From Phycisphaerales bacterium (GTDB lineage Bacteria; Planctomycetota; Phycisphaerae; Phycisphaerales; UBA1924): a stretch of DNA of 64,000 bases. The notes beneath the pieces were generated by a model. It saw only the letters and a program-made list of their open reading frames with translations, searched no databases and was not told the origin of the DNA. Position 1 is the stretch's first letter; the number at the start of each line of letters is the position of its first letter. Location of the stretch: the NCBI GenBank assembly GCA_028289195.1, contig JANQQR010000023.1:186001-250000 (forward strand), read 5' to 3'. The position numbers were made by a program, and so were the translations under genes. Shown here one piece after another: positions 42,998 to 52,178 of the stretch.

Positions 42998-43402
42998 GTG
43001 CCCGACGATCTCGATGCCGTGATCGGGTCGACGCCGGTGGTCGTGCACCCGGGCGACTATCTGTACGTGCGCCCGAGCGTCCTGCCAGATGCGCGCGAGC
43101 ACCTCATGGTGTTCGGATGCGGGGACGACCTGACTGTGGTGACGCCCGCCGATGATGCGCAGAGCCTCGGAGAAGCACCGACGGAGGGCCCCTACCGCCT
43201 GATCGAGTTCAGGATCCCGACACCGTTCGAGTCGCCCGGGTTCCTGGCGCGCATCTCAGGCGCGATCGCCGCGTGCGGCATGAACGTGCTGCTCATCTCT
43301 TCGTTCAGTTGCGATTACGCGCTCGTGAAGAGCGTGGAGCTCGATCGTGCGCTCGACGCTCTGCGTGGCGCCGGGTTCTCCATCGGTGATCAGGCTGGGT
43401 AG
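42998..43402 (+). CDS. ACT-domain protein
   Basis: This is a 134-residue protein with two ACT-like units, the form seen in the CASTOR/ACT_7 type of small proteins. The first is VIGSTPVVVHPGDYLYVR, and the second includes IPTPFESPGFLARISGAIAACGMNVLLISSFSCDYALV, a typical ligand-binding ACT loop. GTG at 42998 is preceded by GGAG. It starts 17 bases after the cupin stop and is likely co-transcribed. The role is probably small-molecule sensing. It is a different subtype from the ACT gene at 23618. Confidence 0.78.
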   Translation: MPDDLDAVIGSTPVVVHPGDYLYVRPSVLPDAREHLMVFGCGDDLTVVTPADDAQSLGEAPTEGPYRLIEFRIPTPFESPGFLARISGAIAACGMNVLLISSFSCDYALVKSVELDRALDALRGAGFSIGDQAG

Positions 43403-43408
43403 CCGGCC

Positions 43409-44155
43409 TCAGGCCTCGGCGAGGTCAGCCTCGACCACGTTGGCGGCGAACCCGGCGAACGCTTCGCCGATTTGTTTGGCCATGGAATCCGGGTAGACGT
43501 GGAACGCCCCGGTGCGGAACGCGTCGAGGATCGCGTCGCCGACGAGCGAGGCGGGCTCTGCGATCTCGGTGAGTCCGGCGGCGTCGCCCATGTCGGTGGC
43601 GATCGGCCCGGGGTGCACGCTCAACACTTGTGTTCCCTGCTCGCCGAGTTCGGCGCGGAGGGCCTGGGTCACGGAGTATGCCGCCGCCTTGGATGCGGAG
43701 TAGGTCGCGAAGTTCGGGAACGACTTCATGGACACGACGGAGTTGATCTGGACGAACGCACCGCCGCCGTTCGCCTTGAGGACCGGCGCGAACGCGCGGG
43801 CGGTGCGGATGAGGCCGTAGAGGTTGACGTCGAGCTCGAACTCGATCGCCTCTAGGGCATCCTCTGAGAGGATCCCGTTGTTGCGGAGCACACCGCCGTT
43901 GTTCACGACGACGGAGGTGTCCCCGGCTTCGCCGGCGGCCCTGGTGATGGAATCCGGATCGGAGAGGTCGAACGCCAGCGGCACGACGCGATCGCCGTAG
44001 CTCTCGACGAGCGGAGCGGCCGACGAGGGTGTGCGCACGGCGGCGTAGACCCTGGCGGCTCCTGCCTCGAGCAGCGATTCGGTGATCGCCTTGCCGATGC
44101 CGCGATTGGCGCCTGTCACGAGGGCGGTTTTGGCGTTGACGTCGAAGTGGGCCAT
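43409..44155 (-). CDS. Short-chain dehydrogenase/reductase (SDR)
   Basis: This is a 248-residue classical SDR. The NAD(P) motif is [10 protein letters not shown] (residues 14-23), the NNGG segment is at 86-89, the catalytic Ser is in INSVVSM, and the YxxxK pair is in YSASK. An Asp just after the second strand region (AVRTPSS) suggests NADPH preference. The substrate cannot be read. AAGGAG lies just upstream of the ATG. The gene converges on the ACT gene with a six-base gap. Confidence 0.92.
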   Translation of the reverse strand: MAHFDVNAKTALVTGANRGIGKAITESLLEAGAARVYAAVRTPSSAAPLVESYGDRVVPLAFDLSDPDSITRAAGEAGDTSVVVNNGGVLRNNGILSEDALEAIEFELDVNLYGLIRTARAFAPVLKANGGGAFVQINSVVSMKSFPNFATYSASKAAAYSVTQALRAELGEQGTQVLSVHPGPIATDMGDAAGLTEIAEPASLVGDAILDAFRTGAFHVYPDSMAKQIGEAFAGFAANVVEADLAEA

Positions 44156-44342
44156 CGGAGGGTCTCCTTGCTGATCGGTTCTCGCCTCTGCGCGGGCGCG
44201 GTTCGGATGGACTGCCCCAAGCGAACGGCCGGGCGGGCCCTGCTATTCAGGCGTGCGATCCGTTCGGAATCTTTTTGCTGTCCGATGGACCGGCTGCCAT
44301 CGGGGGCCATACTGATGAGTCTCAGTTCCGGGAGAAGATTTG

Positions 44343-45950
44343 GTGAAGAAACTGTCGTTCCGCGATGGAGGAGTGCGTTCGATGACGTTGAGTGCAGCAG
44401 TGCTGGGCGGAGCCGGCTTGCTCGTGGGCTGCGCGGCGAGCGCGCAGGTGGCCCCGATCGCGGACGGCCTGTTCGCCGAGTGGAGCCCGTCCGATCTCGT
44501 GGCGACGGATCCTTCCGGCGACGCCTCCGGCGGGTTCGACATCGGTTCGGTGTGGGCCCGGAGCGACGGCACGCGCCTCGTCGTGCGATTCACGACGGGC
44601 GTTGCTCCTGGCGATCCCGAGCTGAACCTGCAGTCGGGCAGCTCTTCCAATGGCACGATCCGGCTCGAGCTCTCATTCCCGGGCGGGGGCTCGCTGACGA
44701 TGGACACTCGGGCGCGGCGCCTCTACTTGAACGGCAACTCCGGCAACACCATCAGCTGGAGCACCGTCGCCTACCACAGCGCCCCGACCCACTCAGCGCG
44801 CGAGTTCGAGATCCAGGTGGACGTCGGGCCGCTCGGTGTCGGCGTGGGCGACACCATCGGCATCGACTTCTCCGGAAGCGATTCGCTCTCGTCTCCCGCG
44901 CAGCTGGTGATCGCGCCGGCCGGCGCGGCCCCGATCACGCCCGACCCGCAGCCGGATCCGAACGCCGACTTCCGGATCGTCGCGCTGAACACGAAGCGAT
45001 CGGGCCTCATCAGCACGTCGAGCCGGATCGCGAGCTTCGAACGCCTGATCGACGGCGTGGACCCGGCGATCGTGTGCTTCCAGGAGGAGTACGACTCGAG
45101 CGCTTCGGAGATCGCCGACTTCCTCGAGGCCGCCGACCCCCTCGGGACAGGCGCTACGTGGTCGGTCGTGAAGAACAACGACAACACCGTGGCGGTCGAC
45201 TCGTCGATCGCGCAGCTCTTCGAGGTGCCGTCGAACGAGAACTCGTACGCGGCGGCGGTCGTGGACTTCGGCGGAGGCGACGCGGTGGTCGTGTTCTCGA
45301 TCCACCCCAAGTGCTGTGGCTACATCGGCTCCTCGGAGGACACGCGCCGCATCGATCAGATGCAGGACCTGCTGACGCGCCTCGGCGAGTTCCGCAGCGC
45401 CTCGCTCGGCGCGACGCTCGCGCCGTACGCCTCGGCGCCCGCGATCGTGATCGGAGACTGGAACCTCGTCGGCTCCCGGGTGCCGATCGACCTCCTGGAG
45501 GACCCGCAGGGCGAGGCGATGGTCACGCTTGATTTGCCGGGCGTCGGCAGCGGGCAGAACTACACGTGGATCGGCTCGAGCCTCGGCGCCGGCGCGTTCA
45601 CGCCGGGGCGCCTCGACCTGCTGTCGTACTCGCACGGCATCACTCCCGTCCGCGGGTTCACGCTCGACACGCGCGAACTCGACGGCCCGACGCTTGCGCT
45701 TCTCGGCATGCAGAGCGCCGACTCGGGGGCGACCGATCACCTGCTGCTCGCGGCGGACTTCAACTTCGGCGCGCTGGTCGCGTGCGAGGGCGACGCCAGC
45801 GGCGACGGCCAGGTGGACTTCGCCGACGTCACGAGCGTCCTGGCGAACTGGCTCGGCGCGGGCCCGGCGGGCGACGCCAACAGCGACGGGATCGTCGACT
45901 TCGGTGACATCACGTCGGTGCTCGGGAACTGGCTCGGGAACTGCTCGTAA
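44343..45950 (+). CDS. Secreted EEP-fold (endonuclease/exonuclease/phosphatase) protein with double dockerin-like tail
   Basis: This is a 535-residue exported protein. The signal peptide ends near CAASAQ. Residues about 30-195 form an outer beta domain. Residues about 205-475 form an EEP fold with the expected order: FRIVALNTK, the metal-ligand Glu in VCFQEEYD, a His in IHPK, the GDWN motif and the C-terminal SGATDHLLLAADF. Two dockerin-like loops end the protein (GDASGDGQVDFADVT and GDANSDGIVDFGDIT). It could be a nuclease or phosphodiesterase acting outside the cytoplasm. GTG at 44343 has GGAGA seven bases upstream. Confidence 0.8.
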   Translation: MKKLSFRDGGVRSMTLSAAVLGGAGLLVGCAASAQVAPIADGLFAEWSPSDLVATDPSGDASGGFDIGSVWARSDGTRLVVRFTTGVAPGDPELNLQSGSSSNGTIRLELSFPGGGSLTMDTRARRLYLNGNSGNTISWSTVAYHSAPTHSAREFEIQVDVGPLGVGVGDTIGIDFSGSDSLSSPAQLVIAPAGAAPITPDPQPDPNADFRIVALNTKRSGLISTSSRIASFERLIDGVDPAIVCFQEEYDSSASEIADFLEAADPLGTGATWSVVKNNDNTVAVDSSIAQLFEVPSNENSYAAAVVDFGGGDAVVVFSIHPKCCGYIGSSEDTRRIDQMQDLLTRLGEFRSASLGATLAPYASAPAIVIGDWNLVGSRVPIDLLEDPQGEAMVTLDLPGVGSGQNYTWIGSSLGAGAFTPGRLDLLSYSHGITPVRGFTLDTRELDGPTLALLGMQSADSGATDHLLLAADFNFGALVACEGDASGDGQVDFADVTSVLANWLGAGPAGDANSDGIVDFGDITSVLGNWLGNCS

Positions 45951-45967
45951 CGAGCCCTCAGGCTCGT
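45950..45967. terminator. Small hairpin between convergent genes
   Basis: ACGAGCC and GGCTCGT pair around CTCA directly after the EEP-gene stop codon. There is no T-run, so it may just protect RNA ends. Confidence 0.3.
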
Positions 45968-46038
45968 ACGTCAGCAGCGCACCTGATTTCCCGAGAGGAC
46001 CGGTCGCAAGCAGCGGGCATCGGGCCAACGGCGAAACG

Positions 46039-46833
46039 CTAGGCCTGGCGCTGACAAGCCTCACACGCGTAGACAGTCCGGGCGCCGCAGTCCCACGAGC
46101 TCACCACGCCGGAACAGCGCGGGCAGCGGTCCTTCTTGTAGACGTGGAGGCGCTCGTCGCGTGTCATGCGACTCCTGGGCTTGCCAACGTCTTCCGGGTC
46201 GGTGGTGATGATCCGGTTGTAGCGCACGCCGATTCGGAGCATCGACGCGAGCGTGTCCCAGAGCGACTCGGCCTGCTCGGGCCCCAAGCGATTGCAGGGT
46301 TGCTCGGGGTGGATGCCGCAGACGAACAGGGCCTCGGCGCGGAAGATGTTGCCGACGCCCGCGATCACGGACTGGTCGAGCAGCAGCCTGCCGATCGCGG
46401 CGCGGCTTCGGATGATCCGCTCGATCGCGGCGCCGGGGTCGGCGTCGTCCCTGAGGGGGTCCTGGCCCAGGCGGGAGCGGATCCGCTCCATCTCCGCCTC
46501 TTCGATGACGTCGCAGGCGGTCGGGCCGTTGAGGTCGAAGGCGTGCTCACGGCCCAGAACGCGGGCGCGCACGGCCCCGCGGGGCTCGGGGGCGGGGACC
46601 GAGTGGCGCCGGAATCTGCCGTAGAGCCCCAGGTGCACATGGAGGATCCTCCGACCGGACCAGTGATAGAACAGGTGCTTCCCGTGGGCCTCGATCTCCC
46701 TCAGGATGCGCCCGTTCAGCTCGGCGGCCCCGTCCGCGAACCTCCCCTGGGGCGAGCTCACCCGCAGGCGCTGGTCGCAGAACCGGGGCGTCTGGTCTCG
46801 GGCGATGCGATGGATGGTGTGGCCCTCTGGCAT
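46039..46833 (-). CDS. Nei/Fpg-family DNA glycosylase
   Basis: This 264-residue enzyme removes oxidised bases and nicks the abasic site. The N-terminal PEGHTIHRIA gives the catalytic Pro2 and Glu3. The Lys in GKHLFYHW and the H2TH helices (SVIAGVGNIFRAEALF) are conserved. The zinc finger CPRC...CGARTVYACEAC at the C-terminus has its four Cys. The PEGHTI start points to the Nei rather than Fpg (PELPEV) branch. It is divergent from a DUF454 gene. Confidence 0.92.
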   Translation of the reverse strand: MPEGHTIHRIARDQTPRFCDQRLRVSSPQGRFADGAAELNGRILREIEAHGKHLFYHWSGRRILHVHLGLYGRFRRHSVPAPEPRGAVRARVLGREHAFDLNGPTACDVIEEAEMERIRSRLGQDPLRDDADPGAAIERIIRSRAAIGRLLLDQSVIAGVGNIFRAEALFVCGIHPEQPCNRLGPEQAESLWDTLASMLRIGVRYNRIITTDPEDVGKPRSRMTRDERLHVYKKDRCPRCSGVVSSWDCGARTVYACEACQRQA

Positions 46834-46940
46834 GCCGGGAGCGGTTTCGACGGGATTTTCCGCGCAGATTCCCTCCCCGATGGCAGGAGCGGAGACTGTT
46901 CCTCGCCATACTCGTTGGAACTCTCTAGACTCTCGCCCCC

Positions 46941-47375
46941 ATGAGCGAATCCGTCGCCATCCCGAACCCCGTCAGCCCGGTGCGCCTGGTGCGCTGGTCG
47001 CTGGTGCTGATTGGTGTGGTGTGCGTCGGGCTCGGGGCGCTTGGAGTGCTCGTGCCGGGACTCCCGACGACGATCTTCCTGATCATTGCCGCGTGGTGCT
47101 TCACCAAGAGTTGCCCCGTGCTCGAGCGGTCGCTCGTCCGCAATCGCTTCTTTGCTCCGTTTCTCGCATACGTCGACCGGCGCGAGCCCATGCCCGCCCG
47201 CGCCAAAGCATGGGCGATCGGCACGATGTGGCTGTTTTCGGCTGGAGCGTCCGCGATGTTCCTGTCCGGTGCGATCGGTGCTCCCTGGCTGGCCGCTCCG
47301 ATCATCGGGGCGGCGATGCTCGGGACCGTCGTGATCCTGCGCTGGGATCGGGGCATCGCCAAGGCCGCCGGCTGA
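46941..47375 (+). CDS. DUF454 (YbaN-like) membrane protein
   Basis: This is a 144-residue inner-membrane protein with about four hydrophobic segments. The family motif LGVLVPGLPTTIFLIIAAWCF is present, followed by FLAYVDRREPMPARAK, typical of YbaN. Function of the family is unknown. The ATG at 46941 starts MSESVAIPN. The following gene converges with no gap. Confidence 0.9.
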   Translation: MSESVAIPNPVSPVRLVRWSLVLIGVVCVGLGALGVLVPGLPTTIFLIIAAWCFTKSCPVLERSLVRNRFFAPFLAYVDRREPMPARAKAWAIGTMWLFSAGASAMFLSGAIGAPWLAAPIIGAAMLGTVVILRWDRGIAKAAG

Positions 47376-47376
47376 G

Positions 47377-48153
47377 CTATCGCCGCCGGAGCGGGATGAA
47401 GTCACCGTCGTCGTCGAATTCGAGCGTGATCTCGAGCATGCGGCGGAAGCTCGAGAGGGCGAGCACGTCTACGGCTGCCTCTATCTCGCGGTCGAGGAGA
47501 TCGGGATCGGCCATGAACTCTCGGATCTCCGGCTCGGTGAGGTAGAAATCCCACACCTGGCTCGGGTCGTTCGCCGCGAGATTGGCTTCGCTGGCGCGCT
47601 TCTGGTGGGTCAGTTCTTCGCCGTAGCCGAACTTGATCGTCGCCATGTCGGTGAAGCGCTCGAACGCCCTGACCCACTCTCGCTGGGGCCCGTCGGGGTT
47701 GCGCATCATGAGCTGGTAGCGCCGCCCGAGCATGGCCAGATCGCCCTTGGTCATGCGCGCGTACTGCAAGGCGTGCATCAGTTCGTGGGCGAGGAGGCCG
47801 GTGATGATCATGTCGATCTCCGGGTGCTCCTCGGTGAAAAGGCGCTCGCTGAGGACGATCCGCGCGCCGGAGACGTCGGCCAGCCCGGAGAACGCCGGCT
47901 GGGCCTGGCCGAGGCCGCCGAGCTCGGCGATGCGCACCTTGACGGTGATGTCCTCGAGGCCGTAGCGGAGTCGCACGTCTTCGACCGCCTTGCCGACGTG
48001 CCAGAGCTTGCGCCGGATGATCTTTTCGTTCTCGAAGCTCGACGCGTTGACGCGATAGACGGTGTCGCCGCGCTTGGTGTTGACGCAGCCTGTCAACAGC
48101 AGCGGGCACACTCCGGCCAGGAACACCATCGAGATCAGCGCGAGGTTCTTCAA
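47377..48153 (-). CDS. Lipoprotein with HExxH metallopeptidase-like motif
   Basis: This is a 258-residue lipoprotein. The TTG at 48153 is the likely start: it has GGAGGGG a few bases upstream and gives MKNLALISMVFLAGVC, ending at the lipobox LLTGC. ATG at 48174 is the alternative and adds seven residues. LLAHELMHALQYARM contains HELMH, a zinc-protease motif, followed by a conserved-looking helix. No other known protease features are visible, so activity is uncertain. It is divergent from the ECF sigma gene. Confidence 0.7.
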   Translation of the reverse strand: MKNLALISMVFLAGVCPLLLTGCVNTKRGDTVYRVNASSFENEKIIRRKLWHVGKAVEDVRLRYGLEDITVKVRIAELGGLGQAQPAFSGLADVSGARIVLSERLFTEEHPEIDMIITGLLAHELMHALQYARMTKGDLAMLGRRYQLMMRNPDGPQREWVRAFERFTDMATIKFGYGEELTHQKRASEANLAANDPSQVWDFYLTEPEIREFMADPDLLDREIEAAVDVLALSSFRRMLEITLEFDDDGDFIPLRRR

Positions 48154-48289
48154 AGTCCCCTCCGCCAAGTGCATCGACACAGGGAGTGTACCCGTCGCCG
48201 GCTGGCCGTCGGAAGAGCGGGCCGCCGCCGGAGGCTTATACTCGTGCACGTGCTCGCGGAGCGCAGCCGATCCGAGCCAAGGTTGGAGC

Positions 48290-48886
48290 ATGTCCGACAC
48301 CCCCGGCGACATCACGATGCTCCTGCGATCCGCGTCGACGGGAGACCGGGCCGATCTCGACCGGCTGATGGATGCCATCTACGACGATCTGCACCGGCTG
48401 GCGATGGTGCACCTGCGCGACGAGCGGCCGGACCACACGTTCCAGCCGACGGCGCTGATCCACGAGGCGTATCTCAAGCTCATCGACCAGCGTGTCACCG
48501 ATTGGAACGACCGGCTGCATTTCTTCGCGGTCGCGTCGCAGATCATCCGGCGGATCCTCATCGATCACGCGCGCTCGCGCGGCGCGCAGAAGCGAGGAGG
48601 CGGCGCGGCGCGCGTGCCTTTGGAGTTGCAGGGGATCGAGGCGCCGGGAACGGATCTCGACCTGCTCGCCCTGGACGACGCGCTGGGGGCGCTCGCGTCG
48701 ATCGACGAGCGTCAGGCGCGCATCGTCGAGCTCCGCTTCTTCGGCGGGTGCACGCTGGAACAGATCGCGACGCTGCTCGGGGTCGGTCGGCGCACGATCG
48801 ACCGCGACTGGACCGCCGCCAAGGCGTGGCTGCACCGTCGGCTGTCCGAGGCGGACGCGCAGGAGAGCCCGACCCGTGCCGGATGA
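48290..48886 (+). CDS. ECF-type RNA polymerase sigma factor
   Basis: This is a 198-residue group IV sigma factor. Region 2 spans about residues 10-90 and includes the planctomycete/acidobacterial form DHTFQPTALIHEAYLKLI (TIGR02999-like). Region 4 spans about 135-190 with IVELRFFGGCTLEQIATLLGVGRRTIDRDW. ECF factors redirect RNA polymerase to stress or envelope genes. No anti-sigma gene is present; instead its last codons overlap the start of a membrane Ser/Thr kinase by 11 bases. TATACT at 48237-48242 could be its -10 box, but no -35 box is seen. Confidence 0.92.
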   Translation: MSDTPGDITMLLRSASTGDRADLDRLMDAIYDDLHRLAMVHLRDERPDHTFQPTALIHEAYLKLIDQRVTDWNDRLHFFAVASQIIRRILIDHARSRGAQKRGGGAARVPLELQGIEAPGTDLDLLALDDALGALASIDERQARIVELRFFGGCTLEQIATLLGVGRRTIDRDWTAAKAWLHRRLSEADAQESPTRAG

Positions 48887-51641
48887 CCTGGCCAGGCGCG
48901 CCCACACGCTCTTCACGCGAGCGCTCGACGAGCCGGAGGCGGACCGGGAACGGTTCGTGCACGCCGAGAGCGGCGGCGATGAGGCGCTGCTCGAGGAGGT
49001 GATGGCCCTCCTGCGTTCTGTCGAGCACTCCACCGATTTCCTTGAGCAGCCTGTGGTCAGGCAGCCCGAGCGCGCCGATGCAGCGCCTTCCGAATTCGTC
49101 GGTCCCGATGTGCCCGGGTATCGCGCCGTACGCGTCCTCGGCGCCGGCGGGATGGCAACGGTCTACGAGGCCGAGCAGCAGCAGCCCCGCCGGTCGGTCG
49201 CGATGAAGGTGATGCACCAGCACCTGGCGCACACCTCCGCCGTGCAGCGGTTCGCCTTTGAATCGGAGGTGCTGGCGACGCTGAAGCACCCGGGGATCGC
49301 GCAGATCTACGAGGCGGGCACCTTCCTCGATGCCAGCGGGCGCTCGATGCCGTACTTCACGATGGAGATGGTGGAGGACGCCCTGCCGATCACGAGGCAC
49401 GTGATCGAACGCGATCTGCCGCTCCGCGATCGGCTCGCGCTGTTCGTCCGGGTGTGCGATGCGGTGCGATATGGGCACCAGGCCGGCGTGATCCACCGAG
49501 ACCTGAAGCCCTCCAACGTGCTGGTCGATCCGGCGGGCGACGCGAAAGTCATCGATTTCGGCATCGCGCGTTCGATGGACAGCGTCGGGGCGCGGATCAC
49601 GCTGGACACCGACCGCCAGAAGCTGATCGGGACGCTCAACTACATGAGCCCGGAGCAGTGCACGGACACCGATCGGGTGGACACGCGGAGCGACGTCTAT
49701 TCGCTCGGGGTGATCCTGTACGAGCTCGTGTCGGGGCGATTGCCGCAGGACCTGTCGGCCGTTCCACTCCCCGAAGCTCTGGCGACCAAGCAGCGCGGCG
49801 TCGCGACACGCCCGAGCGAGTTCGCGCCGGTCGCACGGGGGGATCTTGACGCGATCGTCATGCGGGCGATGGACGCCGATCGCGACCGCCGGTACCCGAC
49901 CGCCTCGGAGCTGGGCGCAGACGTCGAGCGTCTCCTGGCGAACGAGCCAGTCGAGGCGCGGAACACGACCGCGCTGTATCAGCTCCGCAAATTCGCGCAG
50001 CGCCACCGGCCGATCGTCCTCGCGGCCGCAGGCATACTGCTGACGCTGGTCGCCGGTGTGATCGCGACATCGTGGATGGCCCTTGAAGCCACCCGCGCCC
50101 GGCGCGCTGCGGAGCTGCGCGAGCAGGAGCTGGAGCGGGTCTCGGAGTTTCAGCGGTCGCAGCTCGCGGGCATCGACGTCCGGGCGATGGGCGAGGGGCT
50201 CCGCGCGAGCCTTGGCGAACACCTCGGACCGGACGCGTCGCTTGAGGATTTGAATTTCACTTCGGTCGCGCTCGAGCTCATCGACGAGAGCCTGCTGCAG
50301 CGCTCGCACGACGCGATCCGCGAGGAGTTTGCGGATCAGCCCCTGCTGCGTGCGCGCCTGCTGTTGACGCTTGCCGCGACGATGAACACTCTCGGGCTGC
50401 CGGAGCGGGCCGAACGGGTGCTCGCCGAGTCGCTTGGCATCCGGATGGAGGAGCTCGGCCCGGACGATCCGGACACGCTGGTCTCGATGCACGCGACCGG
50501 CTCGCTGCTGGGGGGGCTGGGGAGATACGAAGAGGCGCTTGTGGTTCTGCAGGACGCCTACGAGCGCCGGACGCGCGTGCTCGGGCCGGATGACCCGGGA
50601 ACGCTCAACACCGCGAACACGCTCGCCGGGGTGTACCGGCGCCTCGGGCGTCACGAGGAAGCCGAGGCGCTCTGGGTGCAGACGCTGGAAGCGCGGAGGC
50701 GGACCTCGGGCCCCGACGATCCGGCGACGCTGATCGTCCTGAACAACGTTGGGCTCGTCCGAGCAGTCAGCGGCGATCTCGACGGCGCCGAGTCCGCGTG
50801 GCGGGAGCTCGTCGAGCGGCGCAGGCGGGTCCACGGCGAAGACCACCCCGCATATCGCTCGTCGCTCCACAACCTCGGCCTGCTGATGCTCGAGAGGGGC
50901 GATCCCGAAGCCGCGCTCCCGCTGCTGGAGGCATCGCTGGAGGCGCAGCGTTCGCAACTGGGCGACGAACACCCGAGCACGCTGAACTCGATGATCGCGC
51001 TCGCCGACGTGGCGGACGAGATCGGCGAGACGGAGCGGGCCGAAGCGCTGTTGCGCGAGGGGCTCGAAGCGCGGCGACGCGTGCTCGGCGCAGACCACCC
51101 GGCCACGCTGCGGACCGAATCGCGTCTGGCGGAACTGCTCGCCGAGCACGGCGACGCCGATCGCGCGGTGGCGACGCTCGAGTCGGTCCTCGGTGTGCAG
51201 CGCGAGCTGCTCGGGGACTCGCACCCGGACACGGTGCACACCATGCACCAGCTCGCCGAGGTGTACCTCGCGCTCGGGCGCGCTTCGGAAGCTGAGCAGA
51301 TGGCCCGGTTGAGCGTCGATGGCGTACGAGCCGAGCGTGGCGAGGGGGGCCTGGTGGACGGGATGTACCTGGCCTCGCTGGCGCGAAGCCAGTGGATGCT
51401 GGGACAGAATGGCACGGCGGCCTCGACGTTCGAGGAAGCCTACGAAAGTGAATTGGGCGTGCGCGGCGCCGAGCACCCGCTGACTCGCGGCGTGGCCGGT
51501 GAGTTGGCCGACCTGTACGAGTCGTGGCACCGCTCCGAGCCCGGTGCCGGACATGATGCATCGGCATCTCGCTGGCGTGAGCGGGCGGATGCCGGAGCCG
51601 GGGCGCTACACCCGACCGATCCACACGGAGCCGAGCAATGA
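48876..51641 (+). CDS. Membrane Ser/Thr protein kinase with TPR sensor domain (kinase 1)
   Basis: This is a 921-residue PknB-type kinase. The kinase domain lies at about residues 80-350: glycine loop VLGAGGMATVYEA, ATP-binding Lys in VAMKV, catalytic loop HRDLKPSN at about 207, and DFG at about 227. A single membrane helix lies at about 379-404. The outer part (about 470-880) is a series of TPR/kinesin-light-chain-like repeats (ERAERVLAESLGIRMEELGPDDPDTL type). GTG at 48876 has AGGAG ten bases upstream and overlaps the ECF stop. The kinase could control the ECF factor directly, as in known kinase-linked ECF groups. Confidence 0.9.
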   Translation: MPDDLARRAHTLFTRALDEPEADRERFVHAESGGDEALLEEVMALLRSVEHSTDFLEQPVVRQPERADAAPSEFVGPDVPGYRAVRVLGAGGMATVYEAEQQQPRRSVAMKVMHQHLAHTSAVQRFAFESEVLATLKHPGIAQIYEAGTFLDASGRSMPYFTMEMVEDALPITRHVIERDLPLRDRLALFVRVCDAVRYGHQAGVIHRDLKPSNVLVDPAGDAKVIDFGIARSMDSVGARITLDTDRQKLIGTLNYMSPEQCTDTDRVDTRSDVYSLGVILYELVSGRLPQDLSAVPLPEALATKQRGVATRPSEFAPVARGDLDAIVMRAMDADRDRRYPTASELGADVERLLANEPVEARNTTALYQLRKFAQRHRPIVLAAAGILLTLVAGVIATSWMALEATRARRAAELREQELERVSEFQRSQLAGIDVRAMGEGLRASLGEHLGPDASLEDLNFTSVALELIDESLLQRSHDAIREEFADQPLLRARLLLTLAATMNTLGLPERAERVLAESLGIRMEELGPDDPDTLVSMHATGSLLGGLGRYEEALVVLQDAYERRTRVLGPDDPGTLNTANTLAGVYRRLGRHEEAEALWVQTLEARRRTSGPDDPATLIVLNNVGLVRAVSGDLDGAESAWRELVERRRRVHGEDHPAYRSSLHNLGLLMLERGDPEAALPLLEASLEAQRSQLGDEHPSTLNSMIALADVADEIGETERAEALLREGLEARRRVLGADHPATLRTESRLAELLAEHGDADRAVATLESVLGVQRELLGDSHPDTVHTMHQLAEVYLALGRASEAEQMARLSVDGVRAERGEGGLVDGMYLASLARSQWMLGQNGTAASTFEEAYESELGVRGAEHPLTRGVAGELADLYESWHRSEPGAGHDASASRWRERADAGAGALHPTDPHGAEQ

Positions 51642-52156
51642 ACCGAATTCTGTTGATGTCTCTGGTTGCTGCGCTGGCCCTGGCGTTTTCCGGCGTCGGG
51701 CCGAGCGTTCGCGCTTCAGATGATCATGGCGCCTGCACGATCTACATCGTTCGGCACGCCGAAACCACGGACGACCCGGGCGATCGCCCGCTGTCTGCGC
51801 TGGGGGCGGCTCGGGCCGAGCGCCTGGCGGCGATGCTGGCGGACGAGGACGTCGGCGCCGTGCTGTCGACCCGCACGCGACGGACGGTCCAGACTGCTAC
51901 ACCGGTCGCGGATGCCCACGGCGTCGAGATCGCCCACTATGAACCCAAGGACTACGCGGCGCTCGTGGAGCGCGTGCATCGTGAGTGCAGCGGGCGCGCC
52001 GTGGTCATCGTCGGGCACTCGAACACCGTCGGTCATATCACCGAGGCGTTCGGCGGCCCCGCGATCGGGGACCTCGATGAGAGCGTCTACGAGCGTCTGT
52101 TCGTCGTGGTCGGCTCGCCGGGAGGACCGACGGAGACGCTGCTACTTCGCTACTGA
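51638..52156 (+). CDS. Exported histidine phosphatase (PGM/SixA-like)
   Basis: This is a 172-residue protein with a signal peptide (MNRILLMSLVAALALAF, cut near VRASD). The RHG-type phosphate pocket starts with YIVRHAETTD, and the second catalytic His lies in VIVGHSNTVGH. The order and short length resemble SixA-type phosphatases, but export is unusual for SixA itself. Its ATG overlaps the kinase stop in an ATGA, so it is made with the kinase. Substrate could be a sugar phosphate or phosphoprotein outside the cytoplasm. Confidence 0.85.
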   Translation: MNRILLMSLVAALALAFSGVGPSVRASDDHGACTIYIVRHAETTDDPGDRPLSALGAARAERLAAMLADEDVGAVLSTRTRRTVQTATPVADAHGVEIAHYEPKDYAALVERVHRECSGRAVVIVGHSNTVGHITEAFGGPAIGDLDESVYERLFVVVGSPGGPTETLLLRY

Positions 52157-52178
52157 GGGGCGTCAGATCGGCCCGCGG

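Noticed and set aside
48558-51554. 998-codon minus-strand frame
   Set aside because: It is antisense to the kinase with complete motifs. The long frame comes from codon bias.
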